Origin: Lamellibrachia columna | Taxonomy: Eukaryota > Annelida > Polychaeta > Sabellida > Siboglinidae | Length of the DNA: 64,000 nt | Direction: 5' to 3' | Assembly (NCBI GenBank): GCA_963662155.1 | Contig: OY759263.1 | Location: forward strand, 4,980,390 to 5,044,389 | Part shown: piece after piece, positions 1 to 12,972 of the stretch | How the letters are laid out: each line of letters begins with the position of its first letter | How positions within the stretch are numbered: the first letter of the stretch is position 1 | Notes under the pieces: model-generated | Told to the model about the DNA's origin: nothing | Database searches by the model: none | The model's input: the letters and a program-made list of their open reading frames with translations, nothing else | Position numbers and translations under genes: made by a program

Positions 1-1126
1 TGCCCTACCAAACCTTGACTGGGCAGTGCCAGGAGTCATAAGTTGTCACTGCCATTGTCATTGCACTACCAACATTTGACTGGGCAGTGCCACGAGTCAT
101 AAGTTGTTACTGCCATTGTCATTGCCCTACCAACATTTGACTGGGCAGTGCCAGGAGTCATAAGTTGTCACTGCCATTGTCATTGCCCTACCAAACCTTG
201 ACTGGGCAGTGCCAGGAGTCATAAGTTGTCACTGCCATTGTCATTGCCCTACCAACATTTGACTGGGCAGTGCCAGGAGTCATAAGTTGTCACTGCCATT
301 GTCATTGCACTACCAACATTTGACTGGGCAGTGCCAGGAGTCATAAGTTGTCACTGCCATTGTCATTGCCCTACCAAACCTTGACTGGGTAGTGCCAGGA
401 GTCATAAGTTGTCATTGTCATTGTCATTGCCCTACCAAACTTTGACTGGGCAGTGCCAGGAGTCATAAGTTGTCATTGTCATTGTCATTGCCCTACCAAA
501 CCTTGACTGGGCAGTGCCGCCAGGAGTCATAAGTTGTCATTGTCATTGCCCTACCAAACCTTGACTGGGCAGTGCCGCCAGGAGTCATAAGTTGTCATTG
601 TCATTGCCCTACCAAACCTTGACTGGGCAGTGCAAGGAGTCATAAGTTGTCACTGCCATTGTCATTGCCCTACCAAACCTTGACTGGGCAGTGCCAGGAG
701 TCATAAGTTGTCATTGCCATTGACATTGCCCTACCAAACCTTGACTGGGCAGTGCCGCCAGGAGTCATAAGTTGTCATTGTCATTGCCCTACCAAACCTT
801 GACTGGGCAGTGCAAGGAGTCATAAGTTGTCACTGCCATTGTCATTGCCCTACCAAACCTTGACTGGGCAGTGCCAGGAGTCATAAGTTGTCATTGCCAT
901 TGACATTGCCCTACCAAACCTTGACTGGGCAGTGCAAGGTGTCATAGGTTGTCACTGCCATTGTCATTGCACTACCAACATTTGACTGGGCAGTGCCAGG
1001 AGTCATAAGTTGTCATTGCCATTGTCATTGCCCTACCAAACCTTGACTGGGCAGTGCAAGGTGTCATAAGTTGTCACTGCCATTGTCATTGCACTACCAA
1101 CATTTGACTGGGCAGTGCAAGGAGTC
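1..1126. repeat. 61 bp satellite array
   Basis: About 18 head-to-tail copies of a 61 bp unit with the core ttgactgggcagtgcc followed by a cataagttgtca block. The array is already running at base 1, so its left end is outside the window. Copies differ by small changes: cactaccaacattt versus ccctaccaaacctt, an extra cgc in some copies, and gcaagg for gccagg. No coding potential is seen. Confidence 0.95.
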
Positions 1127-1203
1127 CTCTAAGCCCTTGCAGTAGCTGCCTGTAACTTGGTTAATTTTATAGTAATTATGTTTCTCATGTAATCCTCTGT
1201 ATG

Positions 1204-1822
1204 TGTGGTAAGAGCTACACATGTCTGCACTAAGGCAGGGCATGTCTGCACTAAAACAGGGCATGTCTGCACTAAGGCTGGAAAGTCTGCACTAAGACAT
1301 GGGATGTCTGCACTAAGGCAGGGGATGTCTGCACTAAGGCAGGGCATGTCTGCACTAAGGCAGGGCATGTCTGCACTAAGGCAGGGCATGTCTGCACTAA
1401 GGCAGGGCATGTCTGCACTAAGGCAGGGCATGTCTGCACTAAGTCAGGGCATGTCTGCACTAAGTCAGGGGATGTCTGCACTAAGTCAGGGGGTGTCTGC
1501 ATTAAGTCAGGGGATGTCTGCTCTAAGGCAGGGCATGTCTGCACTAAGGCAGGGGAAATCTGCACTAAGGCAGGGATTTCTGCACTAAGGCAGAAATGTC
1601 TGCACTAAGGCTGGGGTGTTTGCACTATGGTTGGGATGTGTGCATTAAGGCATGGGGTGTCTGCACTAAGTCAGAGGATGTCTACACTAAGGCAGGGATG
1701 TCTGCACTAAGGCAGGGATTTCTGCACCAAGGCAGAGATGTCTGCACTAAGGCTGTGATGTCTGCACTAAGGCTGGGATGTCTGCACTAAGGCTGGGATG
1801 TATGCAGTAAGGCAGGGGATGC
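1204..1822. repeat. 21 bp minisatellite
   Basis: About 28 copies of a 21 bp unit built on atgtctgcactaaggcaggg, more diverged to the right (gctggg, gtcagg variants). The unit length is a multiple of three, so frames stay open on both strands and give artificial 7-residue repeats such as MSALRQG. I do not call these genes. Confidence 0.93.
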
Positions 1823-1973
1823 CGATGGTTTATGCCAGGTCACACCAGTAGCTAGGGTGACAAATGTCAGGTCACATGATATATGTACCCACTGTTGGTA
1901 TTTGCCAAGTCATCTGTTGCTGTTGTACACCAACAATAGGTTGAACACAAAGTCATGTTTTTACCTCCCATAC

Positions 1974-2911
1974 CAAGGCTTGACATTAAAGTTTTTGGCC
2001 ACTTGCCCTCTGGGCAAGTGACTCTGACATGACATGGTTGCACCAAATCTTTAATATAGCAACCATAAAACCAATGCAGATCAATAAAATTAATTCTGCA
2101 GTCTCTGCTAAGCAAATAGCTAAGTCCCAGACGCATTTAGCTGCATATCAACTGTTTAGGGAGCACAGTAGTACATCTGCCATTAAATGCATTCGCTTGT
2201 CTCAAACACATTTCATGCCATGGGTCCCGGCTCCTCGTTGATTTCATCATCCAGTTGTTGATGCTGGCGGTAGTTGTACGGGTTGAAACCTGGTCTTTAA
2301 CACATGGACCCAAGGAGTACCAGCAGTGCACTGCAAGTCCTGCGTTGAAATGGTCAGGATGCAGTCCTTTAGTGGCTACTGCCATTAACCGCTGGAGTTG
2401 TACTGTAGCCAATGAGGACCTCAAATCACTCTTAACACGCTTCATCATTGAGAATCCCTGCTCACACAGTGTGTGACACACACAGCTGTGTTGACTGGCA
2501 GCACAAGGTAGATCTCCACCAAGTGGCTCAGTGCAGCAAATTGTTCCCAGAAAATGTGATTGCGCTGGATCGGGCACAAGAGGTCTCGCATCAAATTTTG
2601 AAAGTGGTGCCCCTGGTGACTACGACCGAGGAGTACTGCCAATGCCACCTGGTGGCTTAATTGGAATTATATATTATGCAACATCTACGTTGTCGTCGGA
2701 GTGGCGGAGTTTTTATTTACCACATTTTGCTGCATTATAATAAACTACGATTGAGCGTGCAGCAAGTCAAAACATCAGTAATGTTGCTATGTTTGGTCGG
2801 GCAAGTGCTACAACAACTGTCTGTCGGGGCAAGTGGCGGTCTAGGCTTGGTTGCCCTACTGTACATTTTACTTGCCCCGGGCAGTTGGGCAACCGTTAAT
2901 GTCAAGCCCTG
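1974..2911. mobile_element. Decayed hAT transposon with TIRs
   Basis: The left end begins CAAGGCTTGACATTAA and the right end, read on the other strand, begins CAGGGCTTGACATTAA. Each is followed by a gcaagt-containing subterminal segment; on the left this forms a perfect 9 bp stem with a 3 nt loop at 2000-2020. Ends of the type CAGGGCTTGACATT are typical of animal hAT elements. Between them, on the minus strand, lies a hAT transposase relic. At about 938 bp this is much shorter than an autonomous hAT. I found no clean 8 bp target duplication, so the insertion looks old. Confidence 0.72.
2137..2650 (-). pseudogene. hAT transposase C-terminal relic
   Basis: The minus strand encodes the hAT C-terminal dimerisation signature: a C-E-x-G-F-S motif at 2466-2449, then KRVKSDLRSSL and, further on, a hydrophobic segment ending in a Trp. 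The segment that should come just before it (LVEIYLVLPVNTA) is in another reading frame at about 2500-2550. A frameshift near 2480 therefore breaks the gene. The N-terminal BED finger and the catalytic RNase H-like core are absent. It lies inside matching hAT terminal repeats, which supports the call. It is a dead fragment. Confidence 0.7.
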
Positions 2912-4040
2912 CCTACCGACAAGCTTGTTGTTTTCCGAGGCTTATAGTGTGAGACTTTAATGCGGTGAACCCACTGCACTGTAAGAACAGCACTGACCAC
3001 AAAGTGTCTGACATTTTAGGCATCATTTTGAAAAACCCACTGTCATCAACAGTGCAACTGCCTGTCTTGTATAGTAATACTTAGTTAAGATGTCACAACT
3101 GGCGCCACCTACTGGATTGTGTAGAACTACTTTGGATAATTCTCATGAGTGATGTTGAGTGCCTTAGAAATGTGTGTAGAGAACCCCAACACATACACCC
3201 AGCACCCTGCCCCCAGCTGTGCCTGAGTACAACTGTAGAGGTTGTAGTAAACTGGTTGTGTTCCTGGGTGACTGTGACTGGCAGTATCAGCCTACTGGAG
3301 GTGCAGCTTGCGTTAGGCAACTGTAAAGTATCACTTAAAAAGATATGTTGATTTCAAGATTGTTCAGCGGCATGTCCATAAAATAATGCAGTTAATAGCA
3401 ACAAATTCCATTCATTGTTCAGTTTTTTGCAATAAAAAACATTGAAATGGTCCCCAAAGGAGAATTATTTGTGGAGTCTTTTAACATGTTTATGTAGGTG
3501 ACCTTGTTCCCCTTTATCCCAGGGCCCTCCTGGGGGGTCCACTGACTTTGTGGAGGCAGGAGGAATGAGCCACTCTCCTTGGGAGTAAGGCACTTGTATC
3601 ACACTTCAAATGTTCCACTTTTGCTGGCAGGCTCTGAATCTAAAGTGGTCATGGCCAATGTCTTGTTTTGTTATCAATGGGATTAGGAGACATAGTGGAG
3701 CTGTAGGGAGGAGGAAGTTAATGGGAGCAGACACAAGGCTGGGGATGCACTGTACAGGTAAGTCATCCATGTGGCTGTGACTGTTGGTGCATGGCGGTCA
3801 CACACCAGAGACTTGGCTTGTAGATTTATAACATTTGATATGTAATATTTTTATGTTTTCCGACCAACATGAAGATTAGTATGACCAAATATGATTGTTT
3901 TATTGTGATATGATTGAAAGTTAAATTCCCATGCATACCTAGAGTTTACCAACATGACCTGTGAAAGGAATTCATTAACTTTTATTACGATTGATAGAAC
4001 AGTAGTTAAACAACTTGTGGCGTACTAACTACAACCAGTG
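2912..4040. other. No recognised feature
   Basis: Low-complexity-free sequence with scattered stops in all frames. The short ORFs here have no recognisable domain, and I see no RNA gene or transposon end. Confidence 0.6.
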
Positions 4041-4135
4041 ATGTTGATGTGGCCATCAGCCTGTTGATGTAGCGAGCAGCCTGTTGATGTGGCCATCAGC
4101 CTGTTGATGTGGCCATCAGCCTGTTGATGTAGCCA
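4041..4135. repeat. 20 bp tandem repeat
   Basis: Five copies of a 20 bp unit (cctgttgatgtggccatcag), two of them with the variant tagc in place of ggcc. Confidence 0.9.
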
Positions 4136-4254
4136 CGCTACATGTTATCATGACACAGCAAATCTGGCACAAGTTTCTTGTGTCAACACTGGAAGGATGT
4201 TTACTGCCAGTTGAAGTTACTGTCTAGGTTCCAGTTACCAGGATGTCCCATAGT

Positions 4255-5608
4255 CGCTGAGGGTGGGTGCCAGGTGAAATCTACCCCAGCTGAGGGTGGG
4301 TGCCAGGTGAAATCTACTCCAGCTGAGGGTGGGTGCCAGGTGAAATCTACCCCAGCTGAGAGTGGGTGCCAGGTGAAATCTACCCCAGCTGAGGGTGGGC
4401 GCCAGGTGAAATCTACTCCAGCTGAGGGTGGGTGCCAGGTGAAATCTACTCCAGCTGAGGGTGGGCACCAGGTGAAATCTACCCCAGCTGAGGGTGGGTG
4501 CTAGGTGAAATCTACTCCAGCTGAGGGTGGGCGCCAGATGAAATCTACCCCAGCTGACGGTGGGTGCCAAGTGAAATCTACTCCAGCTGAGGGTGGGTGC
4601 CAGGTGAAATCTACTCCCGCTGAGGGTGGGTGCCAGGTGAAATCTACCCCAGCTGAGGGTGGGTGCCAGGTGAAATCTACTCCAGCTGAGGGTGGGCGCC
4701 AGGTGAAATCTACTCCAGCTGAGGGTGGGCACCAGGTGAAATCTACCCCAGCTGAGGGTGGGTGCCAGGTGAAATCTACTCCAGCTGAGGGTGGGCGCCA
4801 GGTGAAATCTACTCCAGCTGAGGGTGGGCGCCAGGTGAAATCTACTCCAGCTGAGGGTGGGCGCCAGGTGAAATCTACTCCAGCTGAGGGTGGGCGCCAG
4901 GTGAAATCTACCCCAGCTGAGGGTGGGTGCCAGGTGAAATCTACTCCAGCTGAGGGTGGGTGCCAGGTGAAATCTACTCCAGCTGAGGGTGGGCGCCAGG
5001 TGAAATCTACTCAGCTGAGGGTGGGCACCAGGTGAAATCTACCCCAGCTGAGGGTGGGTGCCAGGTGAAATCTACTCCAGCTGAGGGTGGGCGCCAGGTG
5101 AAATCTACTCCAGCTGAGGGTGGGTGCCAGGTGAAATCTACTCCAGCTGAGGGTGGGCGCCAGGTGAAATCTACTCCAGCTGAGGGTGGGCGCCAGGTGA
5201 AATCTACCCCAGCTGAGGGTGGGTGCCAGGTGAAATCTACTCCAGCTGAGGGTGGGCGCCAGGTGAAATCTACTCCAGCTGAGGGTGGGCGCCAGGTGAA
5301 ATCTACTCCAGCTGAGGGTGGGCGCCAGGTGAAATCTACTCCAGCTGAGGGTGGGTGCCAGGTGAAATCTACCCCAGCTGAGGGTGGGTGCCAGGTGAAA
5401 TCTACTCCAGCTGAGGGTGGGTGCCAGGTGAAATGTACTCCAGCTGAGGGTGGGCGCCAGGTGAAATCTACTCCAGCTGAGGGTGGGCGCCAGGTGAAAT
5501 CTACTCCAGCTGAGGGTGGGCGCCATGTGAAATCTACTCCAGCTGAGGGTGGGTGCCAGGTGAAATCTACTCCAGCTGAGGGTGGGTGCCAGGTGAAATC
5601 TACCCCGT
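4255..5608. repeat. 33 bp minisatellite
   Basis: About 41 copies of a 33 bp unit with the core gctgagggtggg followed by ccaggtgaaatctac. Because 33 is a multiple of three, long frames stay open on both strands: 11-residue repeats of the type AEGGCQVKSTP forward and TLSWSRFHLAP in reverse. A tag at about 4501 and a one-base loss near 5011 (ctactcagc for ctactccagc) break the forward frame. I see no start context, splice signals or flanking coding sequence, so I treat it as non-coding. Variation concentrates at one CpG and one c/t position (see findings). Confidence 0.95.
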
Positions 5609-7263
5609 AGCTTCCATTGGTATTCTAGCAGCACGGTAATGTGATGACAGATTGTTCTTATGCTATTTCTTTGGCTGATATTCCACTTCTCAATATATCT
5701 GTGCCTGAAATATCCTGCACCAATACAGAGATACAAGTATAGGTGTTCTATTTAGTTTGTAGTTTGATGCCTCCTCGCCGCCAGAGACTTCTCACTACAC
5801 CAGTATCCCTGGCAGATCGACCTGTTGAAACTCAAATTTTTCATTTGCTGTATTAACCAATAATATTGCTTCCTGGGATTTAGGATATAGGAACTTAACT
5901 TTAATTGGTAGTGGAACTGTCATCAGTGATCAGATGGGTAATGGTGGGTGTGTGAGCCCTCTTTGAAGCTTGGGCGCGGGTGCTTCTAGTTCCCAAAACA
6001 CATGGACCAAGACAGGAACTGGGACAAAGTACAATGATTCAGCCTACATTTACACATTTACACTTCTACTGTGCTCTGACTCAGGAGTCACACCTGGACA
6101 CTTCTAATTGTAATTTTATATAGAGGCATACATTTAAAGAAATGGTACATAATTTGTTTTTTTTTCCATCCTGTTAGACTTCAAAGTTTGGAAGGTTTTT
6201 CATATGTGTTACTGAAATAGCTCCATGAAAATGCGGGAATATTTTATTCAGTTTCGTAGAAGTCTAATTAATACCACCTAATCATAATAACTCTTAATTT
6301 GCTTATATATATATATATATTGTAAAACATATCTGTGATGACACTGTCAGTGGTGTCACCTGTTGAATGGGCTCCAAACTACTGATGCCCTGCCGTACAG
6401 TTGTGCCATCTGGTGGATAACAAGATTTAACAAATATTTTACATAACAGCATCATCATATCACTTGCTGCCTAGTGTGGTGTTAGCTTGCAATGTTTGCA
6501 TGTAGTAAATAGTTTGATCACCAGATGGCAACATAAGACATTAGTGTAAGACTCCTTGTTACTTATAACTATTATGACAAGTAGAGATTTTTTAAAACCA
6601 GTTGTAATCATTTCAACATTGACATGATTATTCAAGTCAATGTTGACTATTGCAAAATGCACAGAATGCATATATACAAGACAAACAAACATTAATATAA
6701 ATTGGTGGGAGAAATTAGTAGGACTATTTATGCAAAACAAACACATCTCCCAATGATTACCTTGATCAGTTTTGTTTCCATTTTTATAATACATAATCAC
6801 AGAGTATTATTTCTGTCTTAATCTAAGCACGGGGGGTAGAAAAAGCCATATGCCCCCCAAACAACATGCACATTTCTTTTACAAACTGTTAGATGGGAAA
6901 CACATTTAAAATGCTAGCTTTGCAATTAAATGTTAGCACACTGTTCTCAAATAAAACAGACAGCATTTTTACAATTTGCTGTCATCCATCTGTGAAACTG
7001 CTCACTTTGAGAAGGACCAATATCATTGTTTCTTGACCTTTGAAAGCAGTCATGACTGACATTCGGTGACCTAGTCCTATGGCTAGGTCAGGGTCTAGCC
7101 ATCCACGATGGGTCAGCCTAGAAATAGAACTTCATTCATGTAGTGGTCTTTCTGTCATGTCCACTCATGAGGACAATGTCCAGCAGTGATACTCTACATG
7201 TGGAGGTGCTTGTGGCATCTGCTTTGGTGAATGTAGCTGTGTATTTCATCAAAGCAGATGCTA
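5609..7263. other. No recognised feature
   Basis: AT-rich sequence with a short (TA)n run at about 6305-6320. No ORF with a recognisable domain and no transposon ends are seen. Confidence 0.6.
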
Positions 7264-7291
7264 CAAGCACATATATAATTATATATATATG

Positions 7292-7322
<31 letters not shown>

Positions 7323-7523
7323 GTATATATATATATTCATATATATATATATATATATATATATTCATATATATATATTCATATATATATTATGTATATA
7401 TATATATATATAAAATATATATTCATATATATATATATGTATATATATGTATATATATATATATTCATATATATATATTCATATATATATTATGTATATA
7501 TATATATATATATAAAATATATA

Positions 7524-7567
<44 letters not shown>
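7264..7567. repeat. AT microsatellite with interruptions
   Basis: Roughly 300 bp of (TA)n with regular gta, ttca and taaaa interruptions. A block of about 110 bp appears to be duplicated inside it. It gives meaningless Tyr/Ile ORFs. Confidence 0.95.
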
Positions 7568-7570
<3 letters not shown>

Positions 7571-7730
7571 CTCTCTCCCTCACCCTCCCTTTCTCTGGCT
7601 CTTTCTCCATACCTCCCTTTCTGCCCCTGTCCATCTGTCAATGTTTCTCTTTGTTAGTCTGTCTGTCGGCATTCCTGCCTTTCTGTCTTTCTTTCTCTCC
7701 TTTTTCTCTGCATGCATATATGTAAGTTAA

Positions 7731-7761
<31 letters not shown>
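7568..7761. repeat. Pyrimidine-rich tract and (TAAG)n
   Basis: A C/T-rich strand (ctctctccctc, tttctttctctcc) follows the AT array and ends in about nine copies of the tetranucleotide taag at 7726-7761. Confidence 0.85.
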
Positions 7762-7762
<1 letters not shown>

Positions 7763-10700
7763 AACATTTGCTGTTTACCTGTGAATATAGGTTCCTTGTA
7801 ACACATTGTTTTCTCCCTGGTGTCTCCTTGGGACAGGTGGTAGTTCTATCTGTGTTTGTGTAGCAGTCTATATACATAACTGTGTCAGTAGTCACCTGCC
7901 AGACTGCTACTTTCTGCAATAGCTGTAAGTAGCAGCTGGTCTGCTGGTTTCAGCATCACGTCGTCTCACTCTAGTCAGTCCATGTCTCTCCATCTGCACT
8001 GATACTGATTGAAACTAATAGGCAATATAATATAACTTTGGGGGCAATCTGGCAGTATCTCCCCTCAGGTGCTGTGGTCCACTTGCCTTTTTATATGTTC
8101 CTTCGCCTTGTAGCACCATTGGCCTCTAATCTACAGATTGGTGATGTATTGAAAAAACCACAGAGGTAGTTAATTTATTTACTTACATGTTTGCCGCTCT
8201 TTCCTACCTGTCAGAGAAACATGGAAACAGTGGGCAAAATGAGTCATGGCCCATTTTCCAGAGGGCGTCACTGTAGCTTCTTTACCTGACAGTATCAGGT
8301 GTAAGTTAGTATGTATTATTTTTTATCGAACTGTCCTTAAAATCATATGTAATAAATAAAAAAAATATTTAGTACTATGTTCACTATAAGAGTTGTGTGC
8401 AATGGGACATTTAAATTATGAATAGTAAACTTAACCATAGAGGCCAGTAAAATATTAACATAAGAGTTGTCTTTAAACTGTAATACATCTTTCTTCCGTT
8501 CAGGACATCAGTGTCCATGCTCTCGTACATGCTGAGTTGGATACCATGAAGGGAAAAAACCTTGAGTTTGACACACATTTCTATATATTTAATAATCCCA
8601 CTGGAGACATATTTAGCAACAGCTGTCAAATAATAGTATAAAGTTGTGAAAATTAGCAGATTTTTACGAACATGATGAAAGTAACTAATCTGCTAATGAT
8701 GATGTACTGCTCCCTGTATATTTTCATGCATGGATGATTTAAATCATTATTAGTGTCGTAGTAGGTTTCTATTTATAGCACCATGATCATTGAAGACACA
8801 AATCATATCAATGGGCTTTTCATTTTAGTTATACGCCCGTTGCATGTGTTGAAGCTCGTAGAACTCCTTAGATAAATGTTGTGAACATGTCTGGGAATGA
8901 GTCTGCAGTACTTGGCCGATGTCTATTGAACAGAGCTTTTGTGTATTCCTGACTTAGAATTTGGTCAAGGCTACTTTGGTTGGCTAATCTAACCCATTGG
9001 CCCAGTGTGAGATGTTCCTTGGCTCTATATGCAGCAGGCACCTGTTAAGATGCTCTCTGCATCCCGACAGTTCCAGCAGGTGATAGTTCATTAAAATAGT
9101 CTATCTAGGAATGTTTATGACAACAGATGTAACATCTGCTGGCGAATTTATCTTGTCATGGTTATAAGCTAGGTCACTAGGTAGAGGGGTAAATCGGTCG
9201 AGGCCCTAGAGGGTATGTGCCCGAGGTGCTTGAACACTTGGACCTTTTACCTGGTACATGTATATGTTCCATTCATACAGAGTCACTTGTTCATTTTGAT
9301 AGACCCATAAATTATTTTCTCAAAATAGTTAAAACTGTCAAAACCTTGGTTAGCTGTTTACTTTGATGGTGATACCCAACTGCAGTCAAGATGAATTGGT
9401 TTTGCATTTTTGCATCAAATTGAGTATGCAGAATGGGTTTTTGAAGAGAAATGAAATGTTTGTATAGTGAATCAACATTTTGATTTTTGCTGACTATTCT
9501 AGTTGCAGGCAAGAAACGTCTGTTATGAGGACTCTATTTAATTAACAGAATCTCAGATAACTGGATCAGCTGTTTAGTAGAAACAAACTGGCTGGGACGG
9601 AATCATTCCTTGTTCCTGCTGTGCTAAAATACACAGCTTAACAGAATCATGTCTGTCACTTGATAGAACCAGATATATGAAAAAGGATACATTGTAGCAT
9701 GAAATAACATGTTTTGCTAACCCCCCCCCCCCCCCCGAAGGCCTTTTCACTACAGAGAAATGTTTTGTGAAACAAATGTGTAGCTACTATGACGTAATTC
9801 AGTAGGGAAGAAGTAAAACTCAGTTGTTTGACGTACATTCATTTCCATGTCATTCGAAGTCAGGTTTTTTATTTGCTGAAGAGAATCAGCCACTTAGTAG
9901 ACTCAAATTGCACTGGCCTGAAGTGATTACGTTAAGTGGAGTCCACTGTAATGACAAAAATACACCATATTTTCTTCATCTTTAATAACATCACTTTGCA
10001 AAAATGCCCTTATCACTTATCACTCCATTCTGAAAAAAGCAATGACTAGAATTGACTCAATTGTCTGTGAAATTGAGAAATGTCACAATAATTAGGTAAC
10101 ATTTCTGGTCACACTTTTATTAACAACTACGGTTGTCACAAAAGATATTATGCAAGTTGGATTGTGCAACATAACAGCTCCATGAACAGTAGCCGTGTAC
10201 AGCACCAGTAGGCGCAACCTTTTACCTGTCACTTGCAATCTAGTAAAGTAAATTATAAGCCACTTGTGAGAACTGATAAGACAGAAAAGGTTGTCCAGGA
10301 CAGTTGTAATCTTGTAGCAAGGTAAACTCTGTCCCAACAAACCTCAGTATCTTTGATTAATTAAACAAGTTGTCTGGTCCATGAAGGTGGCTTTGGCCCC
10401 TATTGCTCCGGTTCAAAGTCTACAAATGTGTTTGTCTAAGCACAGTATATATAAACATTGTATCTCTGCCCCATTGATAAGGCAATCCTAGATAGATAAG
10501 ATACGAGGTGAGTTAATTTTGTTAAACTGCAGGTGACAGAGCCTATAAACTGGAGACTGCACTGGAGTCAGGTGAGTGAGATGGGCCTGTTGTATTGCCA
10601 GGCAGCAATACTCAGTCAATTCATGTAGTTGGTCCAGCCAATGTTGCAGTCACTGTGGGTGCCACTTACTGCTAATTGCAAGTTGCTTTATTTGTCACTA

Positions 10701-11229
10701 TTTGTGTGTGCTAGGACCATTTCCTATGCATGCGCTGAGCTGTTAGATTGAATAAGCCAAAGAATTACAAAACTCGTTATGTCAAATTAGTCATAGTTAA
10801 CCAACAACGAATCGCAGCACAGCTTTCATTGGACATGAAGTAATTACCGCACTATGGCTTCTTCAGAAGGTCAAATTTTCTGTAGTTGTAGTAATTTTGT
10901 GAGCAGCACAATATTAAAATTACATTATGGCAGGTCCTGTGCACTGGCATTGACGGTCCATTTAGTACTTGCTGCCTTGTTTCTTGGCACTTCCTAAAAT
11001 ACTTGAAACTGGCATCATATTTAACATCTTGTGATATTTCATATTTTTGGATGTTTATTTTTGTGTAAGATAATTGCTTCATAGTGGTTTTTCTTGTACC
11101 TTTTTAAAGGGACACAAGTGACTGTCAGATGACTGTTGAGATACATTTTGGGGAAGCATTTTTGAAGCTGATGGTAAATCTGTTCTTTTTATCACATCTG
11201 ACAACAATTGCCGTTATTTGAGGCACTTA
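7762..11229. other. No gene recognised; one C16 run
   Basis: About 3.5 kb with short ORFs only, none with a recognisable domain. The single notable item is a homopolymer of 16 C at 9721-9736. Confidence 0.6.
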
Positions 11230-11704
11230 TAGTATTAGATGGTTCTCTCTATTTCTGTTATGATAGTATTAGATGGTCCTCTCTATTTCTGTTATAATAG
11301 TATTAGATGGGCCTCTCTATTTCTGTTATGATAGTATTAGATGGTCCTCCCTATTTCTGTTATGATAGTATTAGATGGTCCTCTCTATTTCTGTTATGAT
11401 AGTATTATATGGTCCTATCTATTTCTGTTATGATAGTATTAGATGGTCCACCCTATTTCTGTTATGATAGTATTAGATGGTCCTCCCTATTTCTGTTATG
11501 ATAGTATTAGATGGTCCTCTCTATTTCTGTTATGATAGTATTATATGGTCTTCTCTATTTCTGTTATGATAGTATTAGATGGTCCTCCCTATTTCTGTTA
11601 TGATAGTATTAGATGGTCCTCTCTATTTCTGTTATGATAGTAGTAGATGGTCTTCTCTATTTCTGTTATGATAGTATTAGACGGTCCTCTCTATTTCTGT
11701 TATG
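11230..11704. repeat. 34 bp tandem repeat
   Basis: About 14 copies of a 34 bp unit containing tagtattagatggtcctct and tatttctgttatga. Copies differ mainly at tcctctct/tcctccct/tcttctct. Confidence 0.95.
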
Positions 11705-11837
11705 ACTCGTACTGAAACCTAGCTGGTGGGCCATCCTATCAGGTTGTCTATCTTCATTTGTAATCCTTTTATCTTGAATTTATATGGCAAACTGGCACAT
11801 GTTGGTGTATGTGAACATGTGTATGTATGTACGTATG

Positions 11838-12954
<1,117 letters not shown>

Positions 12955-12972
12955 ACATTCTTTAAACTAGAA

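Noticed and set aside
1129..1790. Repetitive ORFs on both strands over the 21 bp array
   Set aside because: Frames stay open only because the unit is a multiple of three; all show the same 7-residue repeat with no start context or flanking coding sequence.
1..2000. CRISPR-like regularly spaced repeats
   Set aside because: The units are directly contiguous with no unique spacers, and the window is from an animal genome.
7143..7730. Tyr/Ile-rich ORFs at the AT array
   Set aside because: Translation of a (TA)n microsatellite.
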